38,711 nt of DNA from Mailhella massiliensis. Lineage in GTDB: Bacteria; Desulfobacterota; Desulfovibrionia; Desulfovibrionales; Desulfovibrionaceae. A program made the translations under genes and the position numbers. The stretch lies in NCBI RefSeq assembly GCF_020741395.1, contig NZ_DYZA01000030.1, forward strand, positions 1-38,711, written 5' to 3'. This document shows positions 16,362 to 24,802 of this stretch, in pieces. The notes under the pieces are model-generated. The model made no database searches, was not told the origin of the DNA, and saw nothing but the letters and a program-made list of their open reading frames with translations. Within the stretch, counting starts at the first letter, position 1. Each line of letters starts with the position of its first letter.

Positions 16362-19300
16362 ATGCAGAAAGACGCTCCCATGTTCCCCGGAGGCATCAGC
16401 CTTTCGGAAGAGCAGGAATCCCTTCTGGCCATGTTTCTGGAAAAGGACGATTTCATCCTTGAGGGAAAGGATGAGAAGACGCCCGTCATCATTCCCCGTC
16501 CTGAAGACAGATATAAACCTTTCCCCCTTACCGACATACAGCTTGCCTACATGATAGGCAGGGAAAACGGCTCGCTTGGGGCAAGCAATGTTTCAAGTCA
16601 CGTCTATTTCGAGATGGACACCGAAGATCTGGATGTCGAGCGCTATACCAACGCCTGGCGCAAGATCGTGGCGCGACACGACATGATGCGCTGCGTCATT
16701 TACAAGACAGGTCAGCAGCAGATTCTCGAGCAGGTACCGCCTTTTGAGGTGAAGTACTTCGACCTTTCCGGGAAGACGGAGGAGGAGCGTCAGCGTGTGC
16801 TGATGGAAATCCGCGATGAACTGCGCCAGAAAATAAAGCCCGTGGATGTCTGGCCCATGTATGACGTCTATGTTTCCCGCATCGACGAACATACCTTCCG
16901 TATGCATGTCAGCCTTGAGGGGCTGAATGCCGACGTGCTCAGCCTGCCGCTCATGATGAAGGAACTCCAGGCCTTCTATAACGATCCGTCACTGACGCTG
17001 CCTGAACTGGAACTGACTTTCCGTGACTATGTACTGTCTCTGGAGGAGCGTCGTAGTATGGAGTCCTACCGGCAGGCAAGGCAGTACTGGCTCGACCGCA
17101 TTCCCACCCTTTCCCCTGGGCCGCGTATGCCGGTGCTGAAGGAGGAGCATGTGGGTGAACCCGTGAGCAGGCCGCTGGAGGGACATCTTGATTCCGGTCG
17201 CTGGAGCAGACTGAAGGAGTACGGCACGAAAATAGGCCTGTCGCCTACGAGTATACTGCTGGCCGTATTTTCCGAAGTGCTCCGCCGATGGAATGCGGAG
17301 CGTAACTTCTGCCTGAATCTGACGCTTTTCAACAGACTTCCCCTGCACAGGGAAATCAACGACATCATCGGCGATTTTACCGACACGCTTCTTCTGGAAG
17401 TGCGCGACGATCCTGATGCGAGCTTTGAAAAACGTGCCCTTGCCCTGCGTGATCGTCTCTGGAGCGATCTTGACAACAGGCAGTTCGGCGGCGTGGATGT
17501 TCTGCGGGAACTCAATCGTGGTCGTTCCGCCTCGGAACAGGTATATCTTGAGGTGGTGTTCACCAGTACCTTCCTGCTCGGCGACTACGGCGACAGTCTT
17601 GAGGGTATGATGTTCGACGGACATCCTGTGAAAAAGATATTCACTTCCAGTCAGACGCCTCAGCTTCTTCTTGACCATCAGGTTTATGAATCGGCGGGTC
17701 AGCTCAATATTCACTGGGACGTGCGTGCGGAATACTTCCATGAAGGTTTTCTGGAAAGCATGATGGATGCGTATGTGAACCTGCTTGAACGACTGTCCGA
17801 TGACGAATCGCTCTGGAAGCGGAAGGAGGTCGTGCAACTTCCCATGGGGCAGAAGAAGGCAAGAGAGGCTTACAACAATACGGCAACTTCCGTGAGTGTG
17901 CAGTACATGCATACGCTCTTTACGGAAAGCGTTCGGAAATGGCCCGACAGACAGGCCGTGTCCGCTCCGGACATGACGCTTACCTATCGGGATCTTGCCG
18001 GGCGCGTCCAGGAGGCGGCAAAGCTTATCGACGGCAGGGTGGCCCCAGGAGAGCTAGTGGCCGTCCTCATGGAAAAGGGCTGGGAACAGGTGGTGGCCGT
18101 ACTTGCAGTGCAGTTTGCCGGAGCGGCATATCTTCCTCTCGATCCCGACATGCCCGGGGAGAGGCTCACGGACATACTCGACGATGCAGATGTGCGTTGG
18201 GTGTTCTCGCAGTCGCATCTGAAGGAAAAATTCGGCGATTCTGCCGGGCGTCACATGGTCTTTGTGGATACGCTCCCCGAAGGCAATGCGGAGGAACTCT
18301 GCACCCGTACGCCCGTGCAGAAGATTTCCGACCTTGCCTATGTCATCTATACCTCGGGTTCAACGGGAAAGCCCAAAGGCGTCATGATAAGCCATAAGGC
18401 GGCAGTCAATACGATTCTGGACATAAATGCCCGTTTTCATGTGGGACCGCAGGACAGGGTGATAGCGCTGGCCAATCTCGGCTTTGACCTTTCGGTGTGG
18501 GATATTTTCGGAACACTGGCTGCCGGCGGCGCCATAGTCATGCCCGACTCTGTACTTCTTCGGGAACCGGCCCACTGGCTGGATGTGGTTAACAAAGAAC
18601 AGGTAACGGTATGGAATACCGTTCCTGCTATGATGAAAATGCTCGTGGACTACAAGGATGCGCTTCACGGCAGTAACAAGGGTACACTGAGGCTCGTGCT
18701 GCTCTCCGGTGACTGGCTGCCGGTGGATCTGCCGGACCGCATCCGTGCACATTACGAGGCTGAGGTTGTAAGTCTGGGAGGTGCGACAGAAGCGTCCATC
18801 TGGTCCATCTTCTATCCCGTGGGAGAAGTGAATGGATCTCTTGGAAGTATCCCCTATGGTTATCCTCTGGCAAACCAGAGCTTCCATGTCCTTGACGAGT
18901 TCATGAAAGTATGCCCCGACTATGTCCCGGGAGATCTGTACATAGGCGGTGTGGGCCTTTCTGAGGGATACTGGCATGACCAGGAGAAGACGGAACATTC
19001 CTTTGTCCTGCACCCCGTCACCGGCGAGAGACTCTACCGCACGGGAGACAGGGGCTATTTCCATCCCGAAGGCTATATCGTCTTCCTCGGCAGAGAAGAC
19101 AATCAGATAAAGCTCAACGGATTTCGCGTGGAGCTGGGGGAAATAGAACATGCGCTGCTCCGGCATCCCGATATCCGCGAGGCCGTGGTGCAGACATACG
19201 GCGACAAAAAAAATCCTCGTGTGGCTGCGTACTTCACGAGCCGTGGAAACGATGCTCTGCACAGTCGCCGTGCTGTGGAATGGAAGGACGCCGACGCCAT

Positions 19301-21635
19301 GTGGGAAACGGTTTCCCGTATCGACGAGAACATCGCGGGCATTGCGGAAGAACGCCGGCGCAAGGATTACGAAAAGAACATGAGCGTGGGCGCGGCGTTG
19401 TATGAGGCCGCCGTGCAGGCTTCCCTCCACGAACTCGGTGTGTACAGGGAAGAAGGAGAAAGCTGCACAGTGGAGGATATCCTCCGCATGACGGGCATAC
19501 GCCCCCGCTACGGGCGCTGGCTGAAAAGAGCGCTCCTCAATCTTGAGGAAGCGGGCTTTCTTTCCCGCCATGGCGAACATTTCCGCCTGGAAAAGCCCTT
19601 TGCCTTCACCTCCGCACAGGCCGTACAGAATGCCTTTTCCGGTTCCGGGCTCGGCTTCATCGCCTCGGAGGCGAAAAGCATGACGGATCTTCTGCTTGAG
19701 AAGCGCCATTCCGCAGAAGTGTATGCCTCGGGCAGCGTCAAGGGACTCTACGGCGCCGTGTTCCGTTATTCCTATCAGATCATCCGTGATGCGGTGGCGG
19801 CCATGGCGGAGGATCATCCTTTGAACATTCTGGAGGTCGGCGGCGGTCACGGCGGAGCGACGAGTGCGGTTCTGCCCGTCCTCCCCGATACGACGAAAGG
19901 CTTCTGCTTTACCGATATTTCGCGTTATTTTCTTCAGAATGCGGAAGAAAAATTCGGAGCACGGCCGTTTTTCCAATGCCGTCTCTTCGACCTTGACGAA
20001 GATCCTGTGGTGCAGGGTTTTGCGCTTCATTCCTTCGACGTCATCATCGCTGCAAGTGTGCTGCATGACGTGAAGCGGGTGGCTCCCTCCCTGGCGGCTC
20101 TTCGCAGGCTGCTCAAGCCCGGTGGAGTGATGTTTATCATCGAGCAGACCATATTCTACAAGGATCACGATATCACCATGGGGCTTCAGCAGGGCTTCGA
20201 CGTGTTCGAGGATACGGAGCTCAGACCTCTGCATCCTTTGCTCGACGGCAACCAGTGGGAAGAGCAGCTCAGGCTTGCCGGTTTTGACGGCGTGCGGCAG
20301 TGCCGTACCGTGGACGGTGCAGAGCAGAACGTCATCATCGCCCGCGCACCGCTGGAAGTGTGGGAATTTGAGCCTGAAAAAATGGAAGCTTTCCTGCGCG
20401 AACGACTGCCCTCGTACATGATTCCCTCGACCTTTGTGGAGATGGAAGCTATTCCGCGCAATCGCTCCGGCAAGACGGATCGCAAGGCACTGCCCGTGCC
20501 GGAAGCCGGTATTGTGCAGAACAGAACGGTGCGTCCGCCGGAGAACGACGTGCAGAAGCGTCTGGCCCGCATGTGGGCAGCCGTACTTCAGGTCGGTGAA
20601 CCGGGTTTGGACGACAGCTTTTTTGAACTCGGTGGTGACTCTTTGCTGGCTACCGTGCTTATAGCCCGTATTCATGAGGAATTCGGCGTTGAGCTCGGCG
20701 TGCAGGAGTTGTATTCGCTGAATACTCTGGAGCAGATGGCCGCGCATGTGTCCGGTCCCGGCACGGCCGGACAGGTGCTGCTGCCTATGCAGGAAAACGG
20801 CAGGAATAAGGTGTGGATAGGCATTGCCGAAGGCCGGGGCCGCGTGGGCGAGATTTTCTCCGACTTTGCCCGTGCCTGCCGGGATGAAGCGGACTTCTAC
20901 GGCTGTATCCTTCCGGGTAAAGACGACAGAAGCGTTGAGCCGCTGCGTACGGTGGAAGAACTTGCGGCTTACTGGGCACAAGGTGTGCTGGATCTTTTAC
21001 GCCGCAGGCCGGGCATACGCATTTCCATTGCGGGCTTCTGCGTTGGCGGGATGCTGGGGTATGAACTGGCGGTGCAGCTTGAGCGGCAGGGCGTACAGGT
21101 GGAGCATCTGCTTGCCTTCGACACGGGCGCGCCGGGCGCGGCCTTCTCCCACAAGCTCAGTCTGCTCTTTATGTATCTGGGCACCTATTTTCTGCCCATG
21201 AACATCTATTCCGGTCTTGAGAAGGATCCCATCCTCTGCGTGCTGAAGCAGCCTGACGTCGTTCCCGATGCCATGGAGCTGAAAGCGCTCATGGCCATGA
21301 GCCTGGATGACTGCATAAGAACCATATTCGACTACGTCACTTCGCACAAGCTGCTCTCCGACGAGATATCCTTCGAGGACTTCGTTCATCAATACAGGCT
21401 GTTTGAGGCTACCGTAGGTTCCGCCAAGACCTATACGCCGAATCCCTACCACGGCACGCTGACGTACTTTTTCGCCACGGATCTTCTTCAGGGTATTCCC
21501 GACCCGAGGCCCTTCTGGAGAACCATGCCCGCAAAGCGTGTGGAAGTCATCGATGTGCCGGGCAATCACTTTAACTGCATATTGGGAGAACATGTTCCCG
21601 GTATCATGCGGATCATACGCGATTTGAAGCCGTAA
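16362..21635 (+). CDS. Siderophore NRPS termination module, Cy-A-MT-PCP-TE (PchF-like)
   Basis: A 1757-residue final module. Cyclization domain from about residue 54, with E186-x4-D191-x2-S194 (first Asp of the DxxxxD motif is Glu); A domain (TSGSTGKPKG from 664; pocket DLWNLSLIW, cysteine-like) split by a SAM methyltransferase insert (EVGGGHGG at about 1158), resuming to K1371; PCP S1427 in GGDSL; thioesterase with C1560 in GFCVGG, D1587 and H1736. It should add the third cysteine as a thiazoline, methylate it and release the product. The order is that of pyochelin PchF, while the job matches the C-terminal part of yersiniabactin HMWP1. ATG 16362 with AAGGT upstream is preferred over the in-frame 16281, which lies inside the PKS gene. 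Confidence 0.92.
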   Translation: MQKDAPMFPGGISLSEEQESLLAMFLEKDDFILEGKDEKTPVIIPRPEDRYKPFPLTDIQLAYMIGRENGSLGASNVSSHVYFEMDTEDLDVERYTNAWRKIVARHDMMRCVIYKTGQQQILEQVPPFEVKYFDLSGKTEEERQRVLMEIRDELRQKIKPVDVWPMYDVYVSRIDEHTFRMHVSLEGLNADVLSLPLMMKELQAFYNDPSLTLPELELTFRDYVLSLEERRSMESYRQARQYWLDRIPTLSPGPRMPVLKEEHVGEPVSRPLEGHLDSGRWSRLKEYGTKIGLSPTSILLAVFSEVLRRWNAERNFCLNLTLFNRLPLHREINDIIGDFTDTLLLEVRDDPDASFEKRALALRDRLWSDLDNRQFGGVDVLRELNRGRSASEQVYLEVVFTSTFLLGDYGDSLEGMMFDGHPVKKIFTSSQTPQLLLDHQVYESAGQLNIHWDVRAEYFHEGFLESMMDAYVNLLERLSDDESLWKRKEVVQLPMGQKKAREAYNNTATSVSVQYMHTLFTESVRKWPDRQAVSAPDMTLTYRDLAGRVQEAAKLIDGRVAPGELVAVLMEKGWEQVVAVLAVQFAGAAYLPLDPDMPGERLTDILDDADVRWVFSQSHLKEKFGDSAGRHMVFVDTLPEGNAEELCTRTPVQKISDLAYVIYTSGSTGKPKGVMISHKAAVNTILDINARFHVGPQDRVIALANLGFDLSVWDIFGTLAAGGAIVMPDSVLLREPAHWLDVVNKEQVTVWNTVPAMMKMLVDYKDALHGSNKGTLRLVLLSGDWLPVDLPDRIRAHYEAEVVSLGGATEASIWSIFYPVGEVNGSLGSIPYGYPLANQSFHVLDEFMKVCPDYVPGDLYIGGVGLSEGYWHDQEKTEHSFVLHPVTGERLYRTGDRGYFHPEGYIVFLGREDNQIKLNGFRVELGEIEHALLRHPDIREAVVQTYGDKKNPRVAAYFTSRGNDALHSRRAVEWKDADAMWETVSRIDENIAGIAEERRRKDYEKNMSVGAALYEAAVQASLHELGVYREEGESCTVEDILRMTGIRPRYGRWLKRALLNLEEAGFLSRHGEHFRLEKPFAFTSAQAVQNAFSGSGLGFIASEAKSMTDLLLEKRHSAEVYASGSVKGLYGAVFRYSYQIIRDAVAAMAEDHPLNILEVGGGHGGATSAVLPVLPDTTKGFCFTDISRYFLQNAEEKFGARPFFQCRLFDLDEDPVVQGFALHSFDVIIAASVLHDVKRVAPSLAALRRLLKPGGVMFIIEQTIFYKDHDITMGLQQGFDVFEDTELRPLHPLLDGNQWEEQLRLAGFDGVRQCRTVDGAEQNVIIARAPLEVWEFEPEKMEAFLRERLPSYMIPSTFVEMEAIPRNRSGKTDRKALPVPEAGIVQNRTVRPPENDVQKRLARMWAAVLQVGEPGLDDSFFELGGDSLLATVLIARIHEEFGVELGVQELYSLNTLEQMAAHVSGPGTAGQVLLPMQENGRNKVWIGIAEGRGRVGEIFSDFARACRDEADFYGCILPGKDDRSVEPLRTVEELAAYWAQGVLDLLRRRPGIRISIAGFCVGGMLGYELAVQLERQGVQVEHLLAFDTGAPGAAFSHKLSLLFMYLGTYFLPMNIYSGLEKDPILCVLKQPDVVPDAMELKALMAMSLDDCIRTIFDYVTSHKLLSDEISFEDFVHQYRLFEATVGSAKTYTPNPYHGTLTYFFATDLLQGIPDPRPFWRTMPAKRVEVIDVPGNHFNCILGEHVPGIMRIIRDLKP

Positions 21636-21665
21636 GGCGGCAGAACCGCCATCGGCCGGATGAGA

Positions 21666-21704
21666 GCCGTCGTTCCGGCAGTTTCGGATTTCCGGAACGA
21701 CGGC
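21666..21704 (+). promoter_or_regulatory. 13-bp perfect hairpin abutting the thioesterase start
   Basis: GCCGTCGTTCCGG (21666-21678) and CCGGAACGACGGC (21692-21704) form a perfect 13-bp stem with a 13-base loop. The right arm ends one base before ATG 21706. No T tract follows, so it is unlikely to be an ordinary terminator. It could limit translation or processing between the NRPS and the two downstream genes. The structure is visible; the function is inference. Confidence 0.6.
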
Positions 21705-21705
21705 C

Positions 21706-22476
21706 ATGGAGAAAAGCGTGCTGAATAGTGAAGAGAATTTGAGCTGGGTGCGTTTTTTCAGACAAGCTCCCGACGAAAGGGTGAGACTGTTCTGCTTTCC
21801 TTTTGCGGGAGGAGGCGCATCCGCATTTCTATCATGGAAGAAACTTCTGCCCGACTACATCAGCCTTGTCCCCGTACAGCTTCCCGGACATGAAGACCGT
21901 TTCGAGGAGGAGGCGATAACGGATGCGGAACGGATGTATGAGGCCATGTATGACGGTCTGCGTCCGTATTTTTCCTCCTCCATGGCCTTTTTCGGGCACA
22001 GCATGGGCGGGCTTCTGGCCTTCCAGTTCGCCCGCTATCTGCTCGGCCGCGGAGAGCCTGCGCCTGTGCATCTTTTTCTTTCCGCCGCGCCCGTGCCCAT
22101 GCGACCGCCGGAAATGACCGGGGAACCCTCGGAGGAAGAGGAATTTTTGCGCCGCATACTTCAGTCGGGCACGGTGCCGGAAGCGGTGATGCTCGATGAG
22201 GAAAGCCTGCAGATCGTAAAAAAAACACTGCTCAACGACCACGAACTTCTGCTTTCCATGCTCGACGGACGGACGGATCCGCTTGCTGTGCCCTTGACGA
22301 TCATGGCCGGAGAACGGGACCGGCTGGTCCCTTTGGAAAGGGCGCAGGCGTGGCGGAATTTCACCTCCGGCTCATGCAGCATGCTTACCTGGCCCGGCGG
22401 GCACTTCTATGTGCGCCGCTGGCTCGACGACATTGTCAAGGCTATAGACGAATCCCTTCTTTTGTACGTTCTATGA
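21706..22476 (+). CDS. Type II thioesterase (YbtT/PchC-like, GrsT family)
   Basis: A 256-residue alpha/beta hydrolase with GHSMG around Ser98, FCFPFAGGGAS near the N-terminus, GERDRLV with the acid residue, and the WPGGHFY histidine near residue 229. These enzymes edit NRPS/PKS lines by removing wrongly primed or stalled acyl groups from carrier domains. Length matches the family (about 240-260). It follows the last NRPS by 70 bases. The start is unsure: ATG 21706 has no ribosome-binding site because a 13-bp hairpin ends just before it; GTG 21718 or TTG 21739 (behind GAAGAG) are alternatives that keep the conserved core. Confidence 0.9.
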   Translation: MEKSVLNSEENLSWVRFFRQAPDERVRLFCFPFAGGGASAFLSWKKLLPDYISLVPVQLPGHEDRFEEEAITDAERMYEAMYDGLRPYFSSSMAFFGHSMGGLLAFQFARYLLGRGEPAPVHLFLSAAPVPMRPPEMTGEPSEEEEFLRRILQSGTVPEAVMLDEESLQIVKKTLLNDHELLLSMLDGRTDPLAVPLTIMAGERDRLVPLERAQAWRNFTSGSCSMLTWPGGHFYVRRWLDDIVKAIDESLLLYVL

Positions 22477-22510
22477 GGACATACTGAACTTCTACCCGAC
22501 GGAACCTGCC

Positions 22511-23905
22511 ATGAAAGCAGCATTGAAACATCTTGCGGAACTTTCGGAATCCAAGTCCGCTTCTTCCGAGGACTTTGCCCATCTCCCTCTGCCCGATACC
22601 ATGAGCGCCATGACGGTGCACCGCGACGAAACGGACCTCTTCCGTGGCCTTGCCTTCCATGAAAAAGATCCCCGTCGTTCCCTGCATTATGAGGAAGTGC
22701 CGCTTCCCGAAGTGGGGCCGAATGAGGTTCTGGTGGCGGTGATGGCTTCGGCACTCAATTTCAACAACGTCTGGTCATCGCTGTTTGAGCCGTCTCCCGG
22801 ATTCAACTATATCGGCGAGTATTCGAGATACTCTCCGGTCAATGCCAAGCATAACCTTGACTATCACATACTCGGTACCGACGGAGCGGGGGTCGTGGTT
22901 CGTACCGGTACCGCAGTTACGCGCTGGAAGCCCGGGGATCGCGTCATGATTTTCGGCCCCACCTGTGACGTTTCCTCTCCTGAAGTGTTTGACGACGAAA
23001 TACGCGATCCGCATCTCATGGCGTATGGCTTTGAGACCAATTTCGGCTCGTTCGCAGATTTCACGCTGGTCAGGGAGCATCAGCTTCTGCCCAAGCCTGA
23101 GCACCTCACCTGGGTGGAGGCAGCTTCCATGACGCTGGTGGCCACGACGACCTACAGGATGCTTGTTTCCCGGAACGGGGCTCAGATGAGCCAGGGAGAC
23201 AACGTGCTCATCTGGGGGGCTTCCGGGGGACTAGGTACCTTTGCCATACAGTTCGTTCTGAACGGCGGAGGTATTCCCGTGGGCGTGGTTTCCAGCGAAG
23301 AGAAGGCCGCCATGGTGCGGAAAATGGGGTGCGAGCGTGTCATCGTGCTTCCCCGCGATCATGGGGAAGACCGCTTCCTTGATGAGAACGGACATACGAA
23401 AAACAGGCAGATCCTCAGGCTCAAGGCCCAGATACGGAAACTCACCGGAGGCGAGGATCCCGATATCGTCTTTGAACATACGGGCCGTTCCACCTTTGCC
23501 GCCAGCGTGGCTGTGGCCCGTCCCGGCGGCAAGATCGTGACCTGCGGTTCCACCTCGGGCTATGACCATGTTTTCGATAACCGCTATCTGTGGCAGACCG
23601 TGAAGCACATCATAGGTTCTCACGCAGCGAACTATTATGAGGCGGTGCAGACCGCAAGACTCATCGGCAAGGGCTTTCTGTACCCTACGCTTTCCCGTGT
23701 CTTTCCCCTTGCGGAAGGGGCTGAGGCTTTTTCCATGCTCCATAAGGGGACGCACATGGGCAAGCTCGGTTTTCTCAACATCGCCCCGGAGGAGAGCATG
23801 GGAATCCGGGATCATGAGCTCCGGGAAAAAGTCGGAGAGGAGAAGATACGTCTGTTCCGCCGGGACGGCGAGCCGCGTCCGGCAGGGCAGTGCGCCGTGG
23901 CCTGA
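22511..23905 (+). CDS. ccr: Crotonyl-CoA carboxylase/reductase (CCR family)
   Basis: A 464-residue medium-chain dehydrogenase/reductase that fits the CCR family along its length. These enzymes reductively carboxylate 2-enoyl-CoAs with NADPH and CO2, giving ethylmalonyl-CoA or other alkylmalonyl-CoA extenders. Visible marks are NFNNVWSSLFEP (83-94), LGTDGAGVVVRTG, GFETNFG, the cofactor motif WGASGGLG (235-242) and GSHAANYYEA. By my alignment the CO2-binding residues N81, F170, E171 and H365 of the Kitasatospora enzyme correspond to N85, F174, E175 and H371, all present, so it is likely a carboxylase and not a plain reductase. It is the last gene of the biosynthetic run, 34 bases after the thioesterase, with a poor ribosome site. 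It likely supplies the PKS. It is not a thiazolinyl imine reductase such as YbtU/PchG. Confidence 0.88.
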   Translation: MKAALKHLAELSESKSASSEDFAHLPLPDTMSAMTVHRDETDLFRGLAFHEKDPRRSLHYEEVPLPEVGPNEVLVAVMASALNFNNVWSSLFEPSPGFNYIGEYSRYSPVNAKHNLDYHILGTDGAGVVVRTGTAVTRWKPGDRVMIFGPTCDVSSPEVFDDEIRDPHLMAYGFETNFGSFADFTLVREHQLLPKPEHLTWVEAASMTLVATTTYRMLVSRNGAQMSQGDNVLIWGASGGLGTFAIQFVLNGGGIPVGVVSSEEKAAMVRKMGCERVIVLPRDHGEDRFLDENGHTKNRQILRLKAQIRKLTGGEDPDIVFEHTGRSTFAASVAVARPGGKIVTCGSTSGYDHVFDNRYLWQTVKHIIGSHAANYYEAVQTARLIGKGFLYPTLSRVFPLAEGAEAFSMLHKGTHMGKLGFLNIAPEESMGIRDHELREKVGEEKIRLFRRDGEPRPAGQCAVA

Positions 23906-23935
23906 AAAAAAAGAGGGTATCTGCAATAATTTAAC

Positions 23936-23952
23936 TTGAAAATGATTTTCAA
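23936..23952. promoter_or_regulatory. Perfect palindromic Fur box upstream of the LolA-like/RND operon
   Basis: TTGAAAATGATTTTCAA is a perfect 17-bp palindrome (8-1-8) of the classic Fur 7-1-7 type. Its first six bases could act as a -35 (TTGAAA), with a weak TATGTA -10 at 23959-23964. It sits 61 bp before the start of the next gene. It implies iron repression of the following three genes and a separate promoter inside the cluster. Confidence 0.82.
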
Positions 23953-24013
23953 CTTCATTATGTACATGTGCGGAGCGTTTTTCCGCAGGTACGGAAAAAC
24001 AGGAGGATATCTC

Positions 24014-24802
24014 ATGCATTGCAGTATTCGGGGTATGCTGGCAGCGCTTGCGCTCTTGCTGCTTGTGACGCCTTTGTCGGCGAAAGCGGAAGAACTGACC
24101 GGAACGGATGTGATCACGAAAATGAGGATGCGCCCCGACGGGGAAGACCGGAAGGGCACCGTCAGCATGACTCTTGTCAACAGGCGCGGCGCAAAACGCG
24201 TGCGGGTCATGGAACAGGTAGCCAAGGACTACGGCATGGACAGGAAGGCGATCATCGTCTTCAACGAACCTGCGGACGTGCGCGGAACCAGGTTTCTTTC
24301 CTGGACATACGACGAACCCGGCAGGGACGACGATAAATGGCTCTACATTCCTTCCATGAAAAAAGTACGCCGCATCAGCGGCGCGGCGAACAACGACTTC
24401 TTCATGGGCAGCGACTTCACCTATGACGATATTGACATGGGCAGGCGCAACATCAGCAAGGACACCCATACCTATCTGGGAGAGGAGAGCCGCGGTTCCT
24501 ACGAGTGCTGGAAGGTGGAATCCGTCCCTGTGGACAAGGATGATCCCGTCCGCCGCCGCGTGCTGTGGGTGGACAAGAAGACCTGCATCCCCGTGTATCT
24601 GGAATACTATACGGACAAAGGGCTTTCCCGCGTGTATGAGGTGCTCGAACTTCAAAAGCAGCAGGGGTTCTGGAACGTGAAAAGCTCCAGAATGCGCAAT
24701 CTGGAGACAGAGCATCAGACGCTTATGGAGTTCGGCCCCTTTGTCTATGATCGCGGCGTGGACGACAATCTCTTTCAGGTCGCGGTGTTGCAGCGCGGCT
24801 GA
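24014..24802 (+). CDS. LolA-like periplasmic protein (outer membrane lipoprotein-sorting-type)
   Basis: A 262-residue protein with a signal peptide (hydrophobic 8-20, AKA cleavage near 25). It matches the pattern of proteins annotated as outer membrane lipoprotein-sorting (LolA-like fold, PF17131 type), with WLYIPSMKKVRRI, FMGSDFTYDDI and WVDKKTCIPVYLEYY segments. Such proteins are commonly encoded beside DUF1302 outer-membrane proteins and MMPL/RND exporters and are thought to carry hydrophobic cargo across the periplasm. The start at ATG 24014 has a perfect AGGAGG seven bases upstream. The open frame extends to the Fur box but that part is leader. Its stop overlaps the next start (TGATG). 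In this setting siderophore export is my inference. Confidence 0.85.
   Translation: MHCSIRGMLAALALLLLVTPLSAKAEELTGTDVITKMRMRPDGEDRKGTVSMTLVNRRGAKRVRVMEQVAKDYGMDRKAIIVFNEPADVRGTRFLSWTYDEPGRDDDKWLYIPSMKKVRRISGAANNDFFMGSDFTYDDIDMGRRNISKDTHTYLGEESRGSYECWKVESVPVDKDDPVRRRVLWVDKKTCIPVYLEYYTDKGLSRVYEVLELQKQQGFWNVKSSRMRNLETEHQTLMEFGPFVYDRGVDDNLFQVAVLQRG

Noticed and set aside
18360..20981. Long minus-strand open frame (873 codons)
   Set aside because: It runs opposite the well-supported NRPS domains (A, MT, PCP) and shows no recognisable family or ribosome site.
22511..23905. Thiazolinyl imine reductase (YbtU/PchG) as identity of the dehydrogenase gene
   Set aside because: The sequence is a medium-chain dehydrogenase of CCR type with the CO2-binding residues, not a Gfo/Idh-type reductase.
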